Shown here: positions 5,962 to 14,337 of the stretch, piece by piece
Layout of the letters: each line of letters starts with the position of its first letter
Numbering within the stretch: the first letter of the stretch is position 1
Assembly: GCA_964539925.1 (NCBI GenBank)
Contig: CAZILB010000078.1
Span: 1-17,382 of the forward strand
DNA: 17,382 nucleotides
DNA from: DP-20 sp964539925
Lineage (GTDB): Bacteria > Desulfobacterota > Binatia > UBA9968
Direction: 5' to 3'
The notes under the pieces: model-generated
The model's input: the letters and a program-made list of their open reading frames with translations, nothing else
Databases searched by the model: none
What the model was told of the DNA's origin: nothing
Position numbers and translations under genes: made by a program

Positions 5962-6258
5962 CTAGCGCTTGATGGTAAATCCTTGAAATCTGTTTTCCGC
6001 CGGCTGCCATCGAACGTCCACCCGGCTCACGCGGGCGCCGGGCGGCCCGCCGCGGCACCACGCGATCAACTCGTCGAGCTTGGCCCGCGGCCCTTCGGCA
6101 ACCGCTTCCACCGAGCCATCCTCGCAGTTCCTCACCCAGCCGGTCAGACCGAGCTGGGAAGCCTGCTGGATGGTAGAGGCCCGGTAGTAAACCCCTTGGA
6201 CCCGGCCGATGATTTTAAGATGCACGCCGGCAGCCGTGTCGGAGTGGTCCATAGACAT
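5962..6258 (-). CDS. acyP: Acylphosphatase
   Basis: This 98-residue small protein hydrolyses acyl phosphates such as acetyl or 1,3-bisphosphoglycerate phosphates. The conserved loop is IIGRVQGVYYRAST, whose GRVQGV...R supplies the catalytic arginine. It is followed by GLTGWVRNCEDGSVEAVAEG, in which the Asn is the second catalytic residue. A later segment, GGPPGARVSRVDVRW, is typical of bacterial AcyP. The frame stays open upstream, but the ATG at 6258 (a second ATG is at 6252) gives the normal family length, with the GAGA before it as a weak ribosome binding site. The residues that the longer frame would add show no conservation. Confidence 0.93.
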   Translation of the reverse strand: MSMDHSDTAAGVHLKIIGRVQGVYYRASTIQQASQLGLTGWVRNCEDGSVEAVAEGPRAKLDELIAWCRGGPPGARVSRVDVRWQPAENRFQGFTIKR

Positions 6259-6331
6259 TCTCGGATTTTTTAACCCGTACCGCTGTCGACGGCAAGCGGA
6301 TAAAACGAGTGTTACCGCGCCGGGAAAATAT

Positions 6332-6359
6332 TTGACAAGGGCCGTGGGACTTTTGTAGG
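6332..6359 (+). promoter_or_regulatory. Candidate sigma-70 promoter for the RRM gene
   Basis: TTGACA (6332-6337) is a perfect -35 hexamer. At 16 bases downstream is TGTAGG (6354-6359), and at 18 bases TAGGCT, both poor -10 elements. Transcription from here would leave a leader of about 140 bases before the ATG at 6506. Confidence 0.45.
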
Positions 6360-6364
6360 CTGGC

Positions 6365-6505
6365 GCCGTTTCGCAAGGGTCCGTTAACCGAAGAGCGCGC
6401 CCACAGAAGTGGTTCCCTTCCGTGAAACCCGTTTGCGGCCATGCCCTTTGGCTAAGTCGATCCCGTGCCAACGAGCGTTCGTCGATCCAACAAAGGAGGG
6501 CCAAA
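6365..6505 (+). promoter_or_regulatory. Long 5' leader of the RRM gene
   Basis: About 140 bases lie between the candidate promoter and the start codon with no gene of their own. The leader contains a direct repeat of GTCGATCC (6456-6463 and 6481-6488), a short ACGA/TCGT hairpin between the copies, and a strong ribosome binding site at its end. Long leaders are known for cold-induced RNA-binding protein genes; a regulatory role here is inference. Confidence 0.3.
6493..6500 (+). promoter_or_regulatory. Strong Shine-Dalgarno sequence deciding the RRM gene start
   Basis: AAGGAGGG lies five bases before ATG 6506 and is the best ribosome binding site in the window. It fixes the start there although the frame is open from 6422. 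Confidence 0.85.
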
Positions 6506-6820
6506 ATGGGAGCAAAGCTATACGTGGGGAATCTGCCCTACAACGTGACCGAAGAGCGGCTCCAGGAGCACTTTGCACAGTATGGTTCGGTGATCGGGGC
6601 GCGGATCATCACCGACAAATTCAGCGGCCGGTCGAAGGGTTTCGGTTTTGTCGAGATGGCTTCCGAACAGGAAGCTGAGAAGGCGACCAGCGCGCTGAAC
6701 GGGACGGACTTCGAAGGACGAAATATCGTTGTCAGCGAAGCGCGGCCGCAGGCGGCGCGCGAGCCCCGGCCCGGCGGTGGTTACAGCGGCGGCCGGCCGC
6801 CGCGGCGCGATCGTTATTGA
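6506..6820 (+). CDS. Single-RRM RNA-binding protein with Gly/Arg-rich tail
   Basis: This 104-residue protein contains one RNA recognition motif: RNP2 as LYVGNLPY (residues 4-11) and RNP1 as KGFGFVEM in the third strand. After the RRM comes a short tail rich in Arg, Gly and Pro, ending RRDRY. Such small bacterial RRM proteins bind single-stranded RNA, and some are induced by cold, where they are thought to act like cold-shock proteins. The start at 6506 is set by the strong ribosome binding site just before it. The gene converges with ligA, and the two coding regions overlap tail to tail by seven bases (6814-6820). It appears to be transcribed alone from its own promoter. Confidence 0.93.
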   Translation: MGAKLYVGNLPYNVTEERLQEHFAQYGSVIGARIITDKFSGRSKGFGFVEMASEQEAEKATSALNGTDFEGRNIVVSEARPQAAREPRPGGGYSGGRPPRRDRY

Positions 6821-8835
6821 TCGGCGCTCAGCAATTGCAAAAACTCTTCTTCGCTCAGCACGCGGACGCCGAGTTCCCGGGCTTTTTTAAGTTTGGACCC
6901 CGGATCCGCGCCCGCCACGACGTAAGTGGTGTTGCGGCTCACGCTCGAGACCATCCTCCCGCCCAGCGCTTGGATCTGTTTCTGGGCCTCCTGGCGCGAC
7001 ATACTTTGCAGGGCGCCGGTGAGCACGAAGGCGGCGCCGCTAAGTTTTCCTGTATTCCTCGCTTCGGCCTTGAATTGGATTCCCGCCCGCAATAGCTTCT
7101 CGATGACGCGACGGTTGGCGTCCTGGGCGAAAAAGCGCGCGATGCTTTTGGCGACCTCCGGGCCGATCTCCCGCACTTCCATCAAGTCCTCCTCGGACGC
7201 CCGCGCGATGCTTTGCAGATCGCCGAAGTGCTCGGCCAAAAGCTTCGCCGTAGCCTCACCCACGTGGCGGATGCCGAGGGCCGTCAGGCCGCGTGCCAGG
7301 GTGGAGTCCTTGCTGCGCTGGAGCGCATTCAAAACATTCTGCGCGGATCTGTCCCCCATGCGCTCAAGGCCGGCCCACTGTTCCTTCGTCAAACTGTAAA
7401 GGTCGGCGACATCGCGCACCAGGCCGCGTTCGACCAGCTGGTCGATGAGCTTTTCGCCCAGTCCCTCGATGTCCAGAGCCGCGCGCGAGCCGAAGAACTT
7501 CAAGCTCTCTTTCAGCTTGGCCGGACAGGAGATCCCCAAACAACGAAAGGCCGCCTCCCCCTCCTCGCGGAAAACCTCCGAGCCGCAGACCGGGCAGCGC
7601 GCCGGCATGACGAAAGGTTTTTCGTCGCCGGTACGCTTCTCTTTGAGGACTTTGACCACGTAGGGAATGACGTCGCCGGCGCGCTCGACCACCACGGTGT
7701 CGCCGACGCGGATATCCTTGCGCCCGATCTCATCCATGTTGTGCAGCGACGCGCTTTTGACGGTGACGCCGCCGATGGGCACCGCTTCGAGACTTGCGAC
7801 CGGCGTAAGCGTGCCGGTGCGGCCGACCTGGGGCTCAATGGCAACAATGCGCGTAACCGCCTGGCGCGGTTTGAATTTATAGGCGATCGCCCAGCGCGGC
7901 GAGCGCGCGATCTGGCCGAGACGCTGTTGCAATTCGGTGCTGTTGACCTTGACCACCAGGCCGTCGATCTCGTAGGGCAGAGTTTCTCTTTGGCTTTCTA
8001 TCTCATCGCGATAGCTCAGGATTTCGTCCGATCCGCGGCAAACCCGCTCGAGCGGCACCGGTTTTAAGCCCCAATCGCGGATCGCGTCGCGGAAGTCGCC
8101 GTGGCTGGTAAAAGCGGCGCCGTCAACGCTGCCAAAGCCGTGGCAAAAAATATCCAAAGGGCGCTTCGCCGTGATCGTCGAGTCCAGTTGCTTGAGCGAG
8201 CCGGCTGCGGCGTTGCGCGGATTGGCAAATACCGGCTGGCCTTCCTCTTCGCGCTCCCGGTTCATCCTCTGAAATGCCCGGAGCGGCAAGAATACTTCGC
8301 CGCGCACCTCCAAACGGCGCGGCACCGGCCGCGAACCGGCGCGCAGGCTGAGCGGCACCGAACGGATCGTTTTTAGATTCTGCGTGATGTCCTCGCCGTT
8401 GATGCCGTCGCCGCGGGTGGAACCGACCGCGAACTTGCCGTGGAGGTAAACCAGCTCCACCGCCACGCCGTCGATCTTCGGCTCCACAGCGTATTCAACG
8501 GGACCGCTCTGTTTGAGAAACCGCTGGATGCGTTCTTCGAAATCGCGCAATTCGTCTTCGTCGTCGGCGTTGTTGAGCGACAGCATCGGCAGCGTGTGCG
8601 CAACGACGGCGAACTTTTCCAGCGGCGGCGCGCCGACCTTTTGCGTCGGCGAATCCGCGGTCGCCAATTCGGGGTGGGCGTTTTCGAGCTCGACGAGGCG
8701 CCTGAACAAACGGTCGTACTCCGCGTCGCTGATCAGCGGGTCGTCGAGCACGTAATACTGATGGTTGTGCTTGGCGAGCTCCCGGCGCAGCTCGAGGATT
8801 TCTTTTTCGGCGTGTTCGCGTGGAGCTCGGCTCAT
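6814..8835 (-). CDS. ligA: NAD-dependent DNA ligase LigA
   Basis: At 673 residues this is the full length of the family. Domains in order are the NMN-binding Ia domain (HNHQYYVLDDPLISDAEYD), then the adenylation domain with the AMP-accepting lysine in EPKIDG (K120) and the RGDG block. An OB fold (VGRTGTLTPVA) follows, then a four-Cys zinc site (CPVCGSEV ... CLGISCPAKL). The C-terminal part holds helix-hairpin-helix repeats (IEGLGEKLID, LGIRHVGEATAKLLAEHF, IGPEVAKSIARFF) and a BRCT domain from about residue 597. It seals nicks during replication and repair using NAD. The ATG at 8835 gives the normal N-terminus; its ribosome binding site is weak. A palindromic GCGCGC pair lies just upstream. 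Confidence 0.97.
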   Translation of the reverse strand: MSRAPREHAEKEILELRRELAKHNHQYYVLDDPLISDAEYDRLFRRLVELENAHPELATADSPTQKVGAPPLEKFAVVAHTLPMLSLNNADDEDELRDFEERIQRFLKQSGPVEYAVEPKIDGVAVELVYLHGKFAVGSTRGDGINGEDITQNLKTIRSVPLSLRAGSRPVPRRLEVRGEVFLPLRAFQRMNREREEEGQPVFANPRNAAAGSLKQLDSTITAKRPLDIFCHGFGSVDGAAFTSHGDFRDAIRDWGLKPVPLERVCRGSDEILSYRDEIESQRETLPYEIDGLVVKVNSTELQQRLGQIARSPRWAIAYKFKPRQAVTRIVAIEPQVGRTGTLTPVASLEAVPIGGVTVKSASLHNMDEIGRKDIRVGDTVVVERAGDVIPYVVKVLKEKRTGDEKPFVMPARCPVCGSEVFREEGEAAFRCLGISCPAKLKESLKFFGSRAALDIEGLGEKLIDQLVERGLVRDVADLYSLTKEQWAGLERMGDRSAQNVLNALQRSKDSTLARGLTALGIRHVGEATAKLLAEHFGDLQSIARASEEDLMEVREIGPEVAKSIARFFAQDANRRVIEKLLRAGIQFKAEARNTGKLSGAAFVLTGALQSMSRQEAQKQIQALGGRMVSSVSRNTTYVVAGADPGSKLKKARELGVRVLSEEEFLQLLSADQ

Positions 8836-8856
8836 GGGGTTTTCTTAGGCAATTTT

Positions 8857-8876
8857 GCGCGCCAGAATAGCGCGCC
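8857..8876. repeat. Paired GCGCGCC direct repeats around AGAATA upstream of ligA
   Basis: GCGCGCC (8857-8863) and GCGCGCC (8870-8876) flank AGAATA. Since GCGCGC is self-complementary, the site is both a direct repeat and a potential 6-bp hairpin. On the minus strand the central bases read TATTCT, which could serve as the ligA -10 element, though no good -35 was found. Confidence 0.35.
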
Positions 8877-8950
8877 GGGGTAAAAAATTACCACAGTTGA
8901 CCGCCTGAATGAAGCGTTGGAAAAGGCTACGTTGACCCCCTCAGGGCGTT

Positions 8951-10714
8951 GTGTTAACCCTTCAATTGATGGGTACACGCTCTGTTCGGACGGTTCTTCT
9001 ATGCTTGATTCTGTCCGGTTGCGCCGCTGCGGTACCTGAGGTTAAAGGCCCCCCCGAGGCCTTAAGCTTGGTGCCCGAGACGCCGTTTCGCGATCAGCCG
9101 AAAGTCGAAATCCCCGCCGAGGCCAAAGTTTTCAGTCACTTTCTCAAAGGCCAGCTGCTGTTGAGCGAGGGCGACTTTGACGCCGCTCTGAGCGAATTCG
9201 AGAGCGCCGCCAAGGTGAACCCCGCCGACGCCTTTTTGCGTTACCGGTTGGCGTCCCTTTATCTGCGCAGGGGGGATCTGCGCAAGGCGCTGGTGGAAGC
9301 CGAAGCCGCGGTTCGACTCGAGCCCCGGCGGGTCGAGCATCGCCTGCTTCTCGCCGGTCTCTATTCTTCTCTCGGACAAGTACAGAAGGGCGTCGAAGAA
9401 TACGACGAGGTCCTCAAGCTCGATGCCAAGAACCAGGAAGCCCTGCTCTACTTGGGCGCGCTTTATCTGCAAGCGGAGGATTATGCCCGCGCCACGCACC
9501 GGCTCGAAGAGCTGCTCAAGCTCGATGCCAATTCCATGCTCGCGCATTACTACCTTGGCCGGGTGCGCGCCAAGAGCAAGCTCTATCTCGCCGCGGAGCA
9601 AAGCTATCGCAAAGCCCTGGAGATCAATCCCAGGTCCGAAGCGGTGCTTGCCGACCTGGCGCTGGTTTACGAGCTCGAAGGCAAGACCGAAGAGGCCGTG
9701 CAGACCTACCAGCGTCTGTTGCAGGTGAACGCGCAGAACCTCTGGGCGCGCAAGCGCTTGGGGGAGCTTTACGTCGGCCAGAACAAGCTGGACGACGCCC
9801 TGCGCCAGTTCGAGAGCCTGGAGGGCGCCGAAGCCGACCCGCGCGAGACCCGGATCAAGATCGGCTTGATATCGTTCGAGAAGGGAGACTTCGATCGGGC
9901 CGCCACTGAATTCAATTTGGTCCTTGCCGGCGATCCGGACAACGATCGGGCACGCTATTACCTCGGCGCCACCTACATGGAGCTCAAGGCCGACGATAAA
10001 GCCCTGGAGGCGTTCGAGCGGATTTCGGAAAAAAGCGAGCTTTTCGTCGATGCCCGGGTCCAGGCCGCCTATCTCTACGACCGCAAGGAGCAACTGCAAA
10101 AAGCCGTCGAGGCGTTGCAAACGGCGCTGAATAAACGCAATGACCGAAAAGAACTGCACGCTTTCTTGAGCTCGCTATACCGCAAGGCCAAAGACTTCCC
10201 CAACGCCATCCGGGCGATGGAGCGGGTGATTGCCCTCGATCCGAAGAACGACGAGGCCCATTTTCACCTGGGCGCGCTGCACGACGAGAACCATAACAAA
10301 GACCAGACCATCGCCAGCATGAAAAAAGCGATCGAGCTCAATCCGAAAAACGCCGCGGCGCTGAACTACCTCGGTTATACCTGGGCCGAGATGGGCGTGC
10401 GGCTGGACGAGGCCGAGGATTTGATCGTGCGTGCGCTAAAAATTTCGCCCAACGACGGCTTCTATATCGACAGCCTGGGCTGGGTGTACTTTCAGAGGGG
10501 CGACTACGTCCGTGCCGTGGAACAGCTGGAGCGCGCCGTCGAGTTTACCGTCGACGATCCTACCATCCTCGAGCATCTTGCCGACGCCTACGAAAAGATC
10601 GGCCGGCCGGAGCGCGCATTGGTGCGCTACCGGGAGGCCCTAAAGCACAGCAAAGAGGGCGAGCAGATCAAGCGCATTCGGGAGAAAATCCAGCGCCTGG
10701 AGAGGAAGATTTGA
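8951..10714 (+). CDS. TPR-repeat lipoprotein, about 15 tetratricopeptide repeats
   Basis: This 587-residue protein begins with a short basic n-region, a hydrophobic stretch (VLLCLILSG) and the lipobox LSGC, so it is probably exported and lipid-anchored. From about residue 55 to the end I count about 15 tandem 34-residue TPRs, for example AFLRYRLASLYLRRGDLRKA, EAVLADLALVYELEGKTEEA and GFYIDSLGWVYFQRGDYVRA. It has no catalytic domain, so it likely acts as a protein-binding scaffold at the envelope. The start is uncertain: GTG 8951 gives Cys24, ATG 8969 gives Cys18, and both make usable signal peptides with no strong ribosome binding site. It overlaps the next gene by four bases (TTGA at 10711-10714) and begins the five-gene unit that runs to 15413. 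Confidence 0.88.
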   Translation: MLTLQLMGTRSVRTVLLCLILSGCAAAVPEVKGPPEALSLVPETPFRDQPKVEIPAEAKVFSHFLKGQLLLSEGDFDAALSEFESAAKVNPADAFLRYRLASLYLRRGDLRKALVEAEAAVRLEPRRVEHRLLLAGLYSSLGQVQKGVEEYDEVLKLDAKNQEALLYLGALYLQAEDYARATHRLEELLKLDANSMLAHYYLGRVRAKSKLYLAAEQSYRKALEINPRSEAVLADLALVYELEGKTEEAVQTYQRLLQVNAQNLWARKRLGELYVGQNKLDDALRQFESLEGAEADPRETRIKIGLISFEKGDFDRAATEFNLVLAGDPDNDRARYYLGATYMELKADDKALEAFERISEKSELFVDARVQAAYLYDRKEQLQKAVEALQTALNKRNDRKELHAFLSSLYRKAKDFPNAIRAMERVIALDPKNDEAHFHLGALHDENHNKDQTIASMKKAIELNPKNAAALNYLGYTWAEMGVRLDEAEDLIVRALKISPNDGFYIDSLGWVYFQRGDYVRAVEQLERAVEFTVDDPTILEHLADAYEKIGRPERALVRYREALKHSKEGEQIKRIREKIQRLERKI

Positions 10715-11532
10715 TCCCGTTCCTGCGGCGCGCGACCGCCGCCTGCGGTTCACGAGTTTTGCTGATCGCTATTGCCGTTGCCGCCGGCAGTCTAGCGGGC
10801 TGCGCCGCGGTGGTGCCGCCGCCGGCACCCGTGCTGCCGGCGCCGGTGTGGGACTCGGGGCAGCTGCTTGACTCATTGGTTCAAAGGGAGCAGGCGCTCC
10901 TCTCCGTGCGTGCGCTGGCGCGGGTCGAGTACTCCGGGCCGGAGGGCAAACAGGGTTTTCAAGAGGCGATTTTGGTGCAGCGCCCCGCTAGGTTTCGGTT
11001 GGAGACGCTGACGCTTTTAGGAGCGGTGCTCATTGTCACGGCGAACGACGGGGAGCTTATCGGCTATCACCCGCGCGAAGGCGTATTCGTGCGCGGCCAG
11101 CTCTCCAGGGAGAACCTGCGGCGCTACACGCAGATGCCTCTCGAGATCGAAGAAATTACCGCTTTGCTTGTCGGCCTGCCGCCGGTGGCTGCCGGGGTGG
11201 AGCCGAAACAGGAAGGGAACGCCTTGTTTTTTGCCGCCAACGGCCGCCAACCCGATCGTGTGGCGTTCGAATCCCACCAGCCTGTGCCGACCCGGTGGGA
11301 GCGTTTTGCCGCCGACGGCAAGGTCGAGCTAAGCGCTCAATTCAACAATTATATCGTGACCCCCGCCGGCCTGTTCGCGTCGACAATTGTTTTCGAAGCC
11401 CACCTGCAGAAAAAGCGGCTTGAAATCCGCTACCAGGAGCCTGAGGTCAACGCGGTGATCCCGGCCGAGCTTTTCTCCCAGCGAATGCCGCCGCACGTTA
11501 AAGAGCTGCCGATCGAAGCGATTGACGGTTGA
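10711..11532 (+). CDS. LolB/DUF4292-like outer-membrane lipoprotein
   Basis: This 273-residue predicted lipoprotein has an Arg-rich start, a hydrophobic helix (VLLIAIAVAAGSLAG) and the lipobox LAGC, followed by a Pro/Ala linker. The body fits the LolA/LolB half-barrel fold: LLSVRALARVEYSGPEGKQG, then ILVQRPARFRLETLTLLGAV, VTANDGELIGYHPREGVFVRG and LEIRYQEPEVN. LolB-type proteins receive lipoproteins at the outer membrane; distant DUF4292 relatives are less well understood. The start is TTG 10711, which overlaps the upstream TGA and has GGAGAGGAAG just before it. TPR-lipoprotein genes next to such LolB-like genes are a recurring arrangement in Deltaproteobacteria, as far as I recall. The next gene starts four bases after the stop. 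Confidence 0.75.
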   Translation: MIPFLRRATAACGSRVLLIAIAVAAGSLAGCAAVVPPPAPVLPAPVWDSGQLLDSLVQREQALLSVRALARVEYSGPEGKQGFQEAILVQRPARFRLETLTLLGAVLIVTANDGELIGYHPREGVFVRGQLSRENLRRYTQMPLEIEEITALLVGLPPVAAGVEPKQEGNALFFAANGRQPDRVAFESHQPVPTRWERFAADGKVELSAQFNNYIVTPAGLFASTIVFEAHLQKKRLEIRYQEPEVNAVIPAELFSQRMPPHVKELPIEAIDG

Positions 11533-11535
11533 GTC

Positions 11536-13296
11536 ATGCTGATGCGCTACTGGAGAGGGACGCTTTTGCTACTGCTGGCGTTCGGGTGCGGCGACAAGGC
11601 GGATATCAAGGTGACCGAGGCGCCGGCGCCGTTAAACGCCGGCAAACCGGTCACGGGGGACTGGCTTTTGATTCACAGTCTGAGCGACCCGGAGCAGCTC
11701 AATCCGCTCACCAGCAACGACGCCGCCGCGAGCTCGATCCTGCAGTATGTTTTTCAAAGTCTGCTGACGCGCGATCCGAGCAGCCTGGAACTCAAGCCGC
11801 TCCTTGCCGCCGACCGCCCGGAAATTTCCGCGGACAAATTGACTTACGCTTTTACCCTTCGGCGCGACGCGCATTTTCAGGACGGCCGGCCGGTCACCGG
11901 CGCGGACGTATTGTTCAGCATCAAGGCGATCAAGCATCCGTTGGTCAACGCGCCTTTTCTGCGGGTGTATTTCAATTCGGTGACGGACGCGCGGTTGATC
12001 GATGATTTTACCATCCAATTCAAGATCCACGAGCCCTATTTTCTCAACGAGAACGTGCTGGGAGGCATCGATGTATTGCCGCGCCATTACTATGACCCGG
12101 ACGATCTTTTAAAAGACGTGACGGTTGCGGATCTGGCAGGGGATCCTGAGCGCCTCTCGGAGAACGCCAAGAGGTTCGCCGAGCAATTCAACAAAAATTT
12201 TAGCCGCAATCCCATGGGCAGCGGTCCCTACAAATTCGCCGGCTGGAAAACCGGCCGCGAGATCGAGCTCGAGCGCGATCCGAACTACTGGGGGTACGGC
12301 AAGGAAGGCATCGATCAAGCTTTCGTGGACCGCCATCGCTACCGGATCATCAACAACATGGACGCCGCCCTGGTGACCTTAAAAAGCGGCAGCCTCGACT
12401 ACATGTCGTTGACGCCGATCCAGCATGTGCGCGGCACGGGGGGCGAGCGGTTTGCCCGGGAATTTGAAAAATATGAATATTTTGCGCCGAACTACAGCTA
12501 CATCGGCTGGAACAACAATCACCCGATTTTCCGCGATATCAAGACCCGCAAGGCGATGACCCATCTCACCAACCGGGCGCAAATGGTGAAGTCGATTCTG
12601 TTCGGCCTGGGAGAGGTGGTCGAAGGGCCGATCTATTTCTTTCGTCCGGAGTATGACAAGACTCTGCCGAGTTATCCGTACGATCCGAAAAGAGCGCTGG
12701 AACTGTTGAAGGAAGCCGGATGGAGCGACAGCGACGGCGACGGGATACTTGACAAAATGATCGACGGCCAGAGAGTTCCATTTCGCTTCGAGCTCAAGAT
12801 CAACTCCGGCAATACGACGCGCAAAAGCGTGGCGCTGACGCTGCAAGACGAGCTGCGCCGGCACGGCATCGCCATGAGCGTGCGCGAAATCGATTGGACG
12901 ATATTTTTAGGCGATGTCAAGGCGCGCAGATTCGACGCCGTCATCCTCGGCTGGTCCATGTCCGTAAGCGAGCCCGACGCTTACCAGGTATGGCACTCCT
13001 CGCAGGCGGCCAACCAGGGTTCTAATCATATCGGCTACAAGAACGCCCGGGTGGATCAGATTCTTGAAATCTACCGGCGCGAATTCGATCCCCAGAAGCG
13101 GGTCGAGCTTTATCGCGAGTTCCAGCGCATTTTGAGCGACGAACAGCCTTACACTTTCCTGTTCATCGGCAAATCCGTGGTCGCGGCGCACCGCCGCATC
13201 CTGGGTGTGGAGGTTTATCCGGGGGGGATTCGCCCCATGGAGTGGTGGGTGCCTGTGGCGGTGCAGAGATTCGGCCAGCAGCCGGCGGCCCAGTGA
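11536..13296 (+). CDS. Peptide-type ABC transporter solute-binding lipoprotein (SBP_bac_5)
   Basis: This 586-residue protein has a short signal (YWRGTLLLLLAFGC) ending in a plausible lipobox Cys at residue 18. The mature part follows the OppA/DppA/YejA family: LNPLTSNDAAASSILQYVFQ near residue 55, FTLRRDAHFQDGRPVTGADV around residue 110, MGSGPYKFAGWKTGREIELE, YIGWNNNHPIFRDIKTRKAM, and the YPYDPKRALELLKEAGW block common to the family. It would capture oligopeptides, or another extended substrate, outside the inner membrane and deliver them to the two permeases encoded next (spacings of 9 bases and a 4-base overlap). The actual ligand cannot be told. ATG at 11536 and at 11542 are both possible starts. 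Confidence 0.92.
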   Translation: MLMRYWRGTLLLLLAFGCGDKADIKVTEAPAPLNAGKPVTGDWLLIHSLSDPEQLNPLTSNDAAASSILQYVFQSLLTRDPSSLELKPLLAADRPEISADKLTYAFTLRRDAHFQDGRPVTGADVLFSIKAIKHPLVNAPFLRVYFNSVTDARLIDDFTIQFKIHEPYFLNENVLGGIDVLPRHYYDPDDLLKDVTVADLAGDPERLSENAKRFAEQFNKNFSRNPMGSGPYKFAGWKTGREIELERDPNYWGYGKEGIDQAFVDRHRYRIINNMDAALVTLKSGSLDYMSLTPIQHVRGTGGERFAREFEKYEYFAPNYSYIGWNNNHPIFRDIKTRKAMTHLTNRAQMVKSILFGLGEVVEGPIYFFRPEYDKTLPSYPYDPKRALELLKEAGWSDSDGDGILDKMIDGQRVPFRFELKINSGNTTRKSVALTLQDELRRHGIAMSVREIDWTIFLGDVKARRFDAVILGWSMSVSEPDAYQVWHSSQAANQGSNHIGYKNARVDQILEIYRREFDPQKRVELYREFQRILSDEQPYTFLFIGKSVVAAHRRILGVEVYPGGIRPMEWWVPVAVQRFGQQPAAQ

Positions 13297-13305
13297 TTCG
13301 CATCC

Positions 13306-14337
13306 ATGGCCTCCTACGCAATCCAGCGTCTGTTCTTGATGATCCCGACCTTTATCGGCATCACGCTGATCGGCTTTCTGATCATGCGGCTGGCGCCGGG
13401 CGATCCCGCCGAGCTTCGCGCAGCGGGCGGTCTGGCGGGCGCCGCCGGCGCCGGCATCGCTCTGGATAAACAGGCCGTCATCGACGTGGCGATGGCGCAA
13501 TGGCGCGCGCAGTACGGCTTGGACAGGCCGCTCCATATCCAATACGGCATTTGGCTCAAGAATCTCGTGACCCTCGATTTCGGCGAGTCCTTCAAGGATA
13601 ACCAGCCGGTTTGGAGAAATATCGCCGAGCGGCTGCCGATCACCGTCAAGTTGAACGTTTTATCGATTCTGGTGGTTTATTTGGTGGCGATCCCTCTCGG
13701 CGTTTACTCGGCGACGCAGCACAACACTCTGGGCGACAAGTTTACGACCGTGGCGGTTTTCATTCTTTTCGCCGTGCCCGTGGTTTGGGCCGCGACCATG
13801 GCGCTGGTGTTTATCTGCGGCGGCGATTTTTATTATTTTTTTCCGCCCGGCGGCTTGAGTTCCATCGACTACGACCCGAGCTGGCCATTTTGGAAAAAAG
13901 TGCAGGATCAAGCCTGGCATCTGTTTTTGCCGGTGGTGCTTTTGTCCTACGGCGGCTTCGCCGGGTTGTCGCGCTACATGCGCGCCAGCATGTTGGAAGT
14001 CTTGGGACAGGATTACGTGCAAGTGGCCAGGGCCAAGGGGCTGCGCGAGCGCGTGGTCATCGTGAAACATGTCATGCGCAATTCGTTGATCCCGCTGGTG
14101 ACCATGCTGGCGGCGCTTTTGCCCGCTTTGATCGGCGGCAGCGTGATCATAGAGACGATTTTCTCCATCCCGGGCCTGGGCCAGCTCGGCTATGAGTCGG
14201 TGCGGGCGCGGGATTATCCCACCGTGATGGCGCTCTATGCGGTCAGCGCGGTGTTGACCTTGATCGGAATTCTGATCTCCGATCTGCTGTTGTCGGTGGT
14301 CGATCCGAGGATCGCTTTTGGAAGAAGGCAGGCATGA
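13306..14337 (+). CDS. ABC transporter permease, DppB family, closest in layout to YejB
   Basis: This 343-residue protein has about six membrane segments. The first is LFLMIPTFIGITLIGFLIM; later ones include VYLVAIPLGVYSA, VFILFAVPVVWAATMALVFI and the last pair near ALYAVSAVLTLIGILISDLL. The EAA loop, which docks to the ATPase, reads VARAKGLRERVVIVKHVMRN. The segment FPPGGLSSIDYDPSWPFWKK between two helices resembles the YejB periplasmic insert (FPLRGLTSANW in E. coli, from memory), as does the end SVVDPRIAFGRR. I therefore favour the Yej subgroup of peptide importers. Its stop overlaps the start of the next permease by four bases (ATGA at 14334-14337). Confidence 0.92.
   Translation: MASYAIQRLFLMIPTFIGITLIGFLIMRLAPGDPAELRAAGGLAGAAGAGIALDKQAVIDVAMAQWRAQYGLDRPLHIQYGIWLKNLVTLDFGESFKDNQPVWRNIAERLPITVKLNVLSILVVYLVAIPLGVYSATQHNTLGDKFTTVAVFILFAVPVVWAATMALVFICGGDFYYFFPPGGLSSIDYDPSWPFWKKVQDQAWHLFLPVVLLSYGGFAGLSRYMRASMLEVLGQDYVQVARAKGLRERVVIVKHVMRNSLIPLVTMLAALLPALIGGSVIIETIFSIPGLGQLGYESVRARDYPTVMALYAVSAVLTLIGILISDLLLSVVDPRIAFGRRQA

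Noticed and set aside
6259..6504. Upstream extension of the acylphosphatase frame
   Set aside because: It would add about 82 residues without conservation and cross the RRM promoter. The family length is met from 6258.
7213..8067. 284-codon open frame antisense to ligA
   Set aside because: The ligA reading is unambiguous over its whole length; the opposite frame shows no motif.
8932..8959. TTGACC with TTAACC 16 bases later, as promoter of the TPR gene
   Set aside because: The -10 is poor and would overlap one of the two possible start codons.
9062..10159. 365-codon open frame antisense to the TPR lipoprotein gene
   Set aside because: It is a shadow of high-GC codon use. The plus strand has about 15 clear TPRs and a lipoprotein signal.
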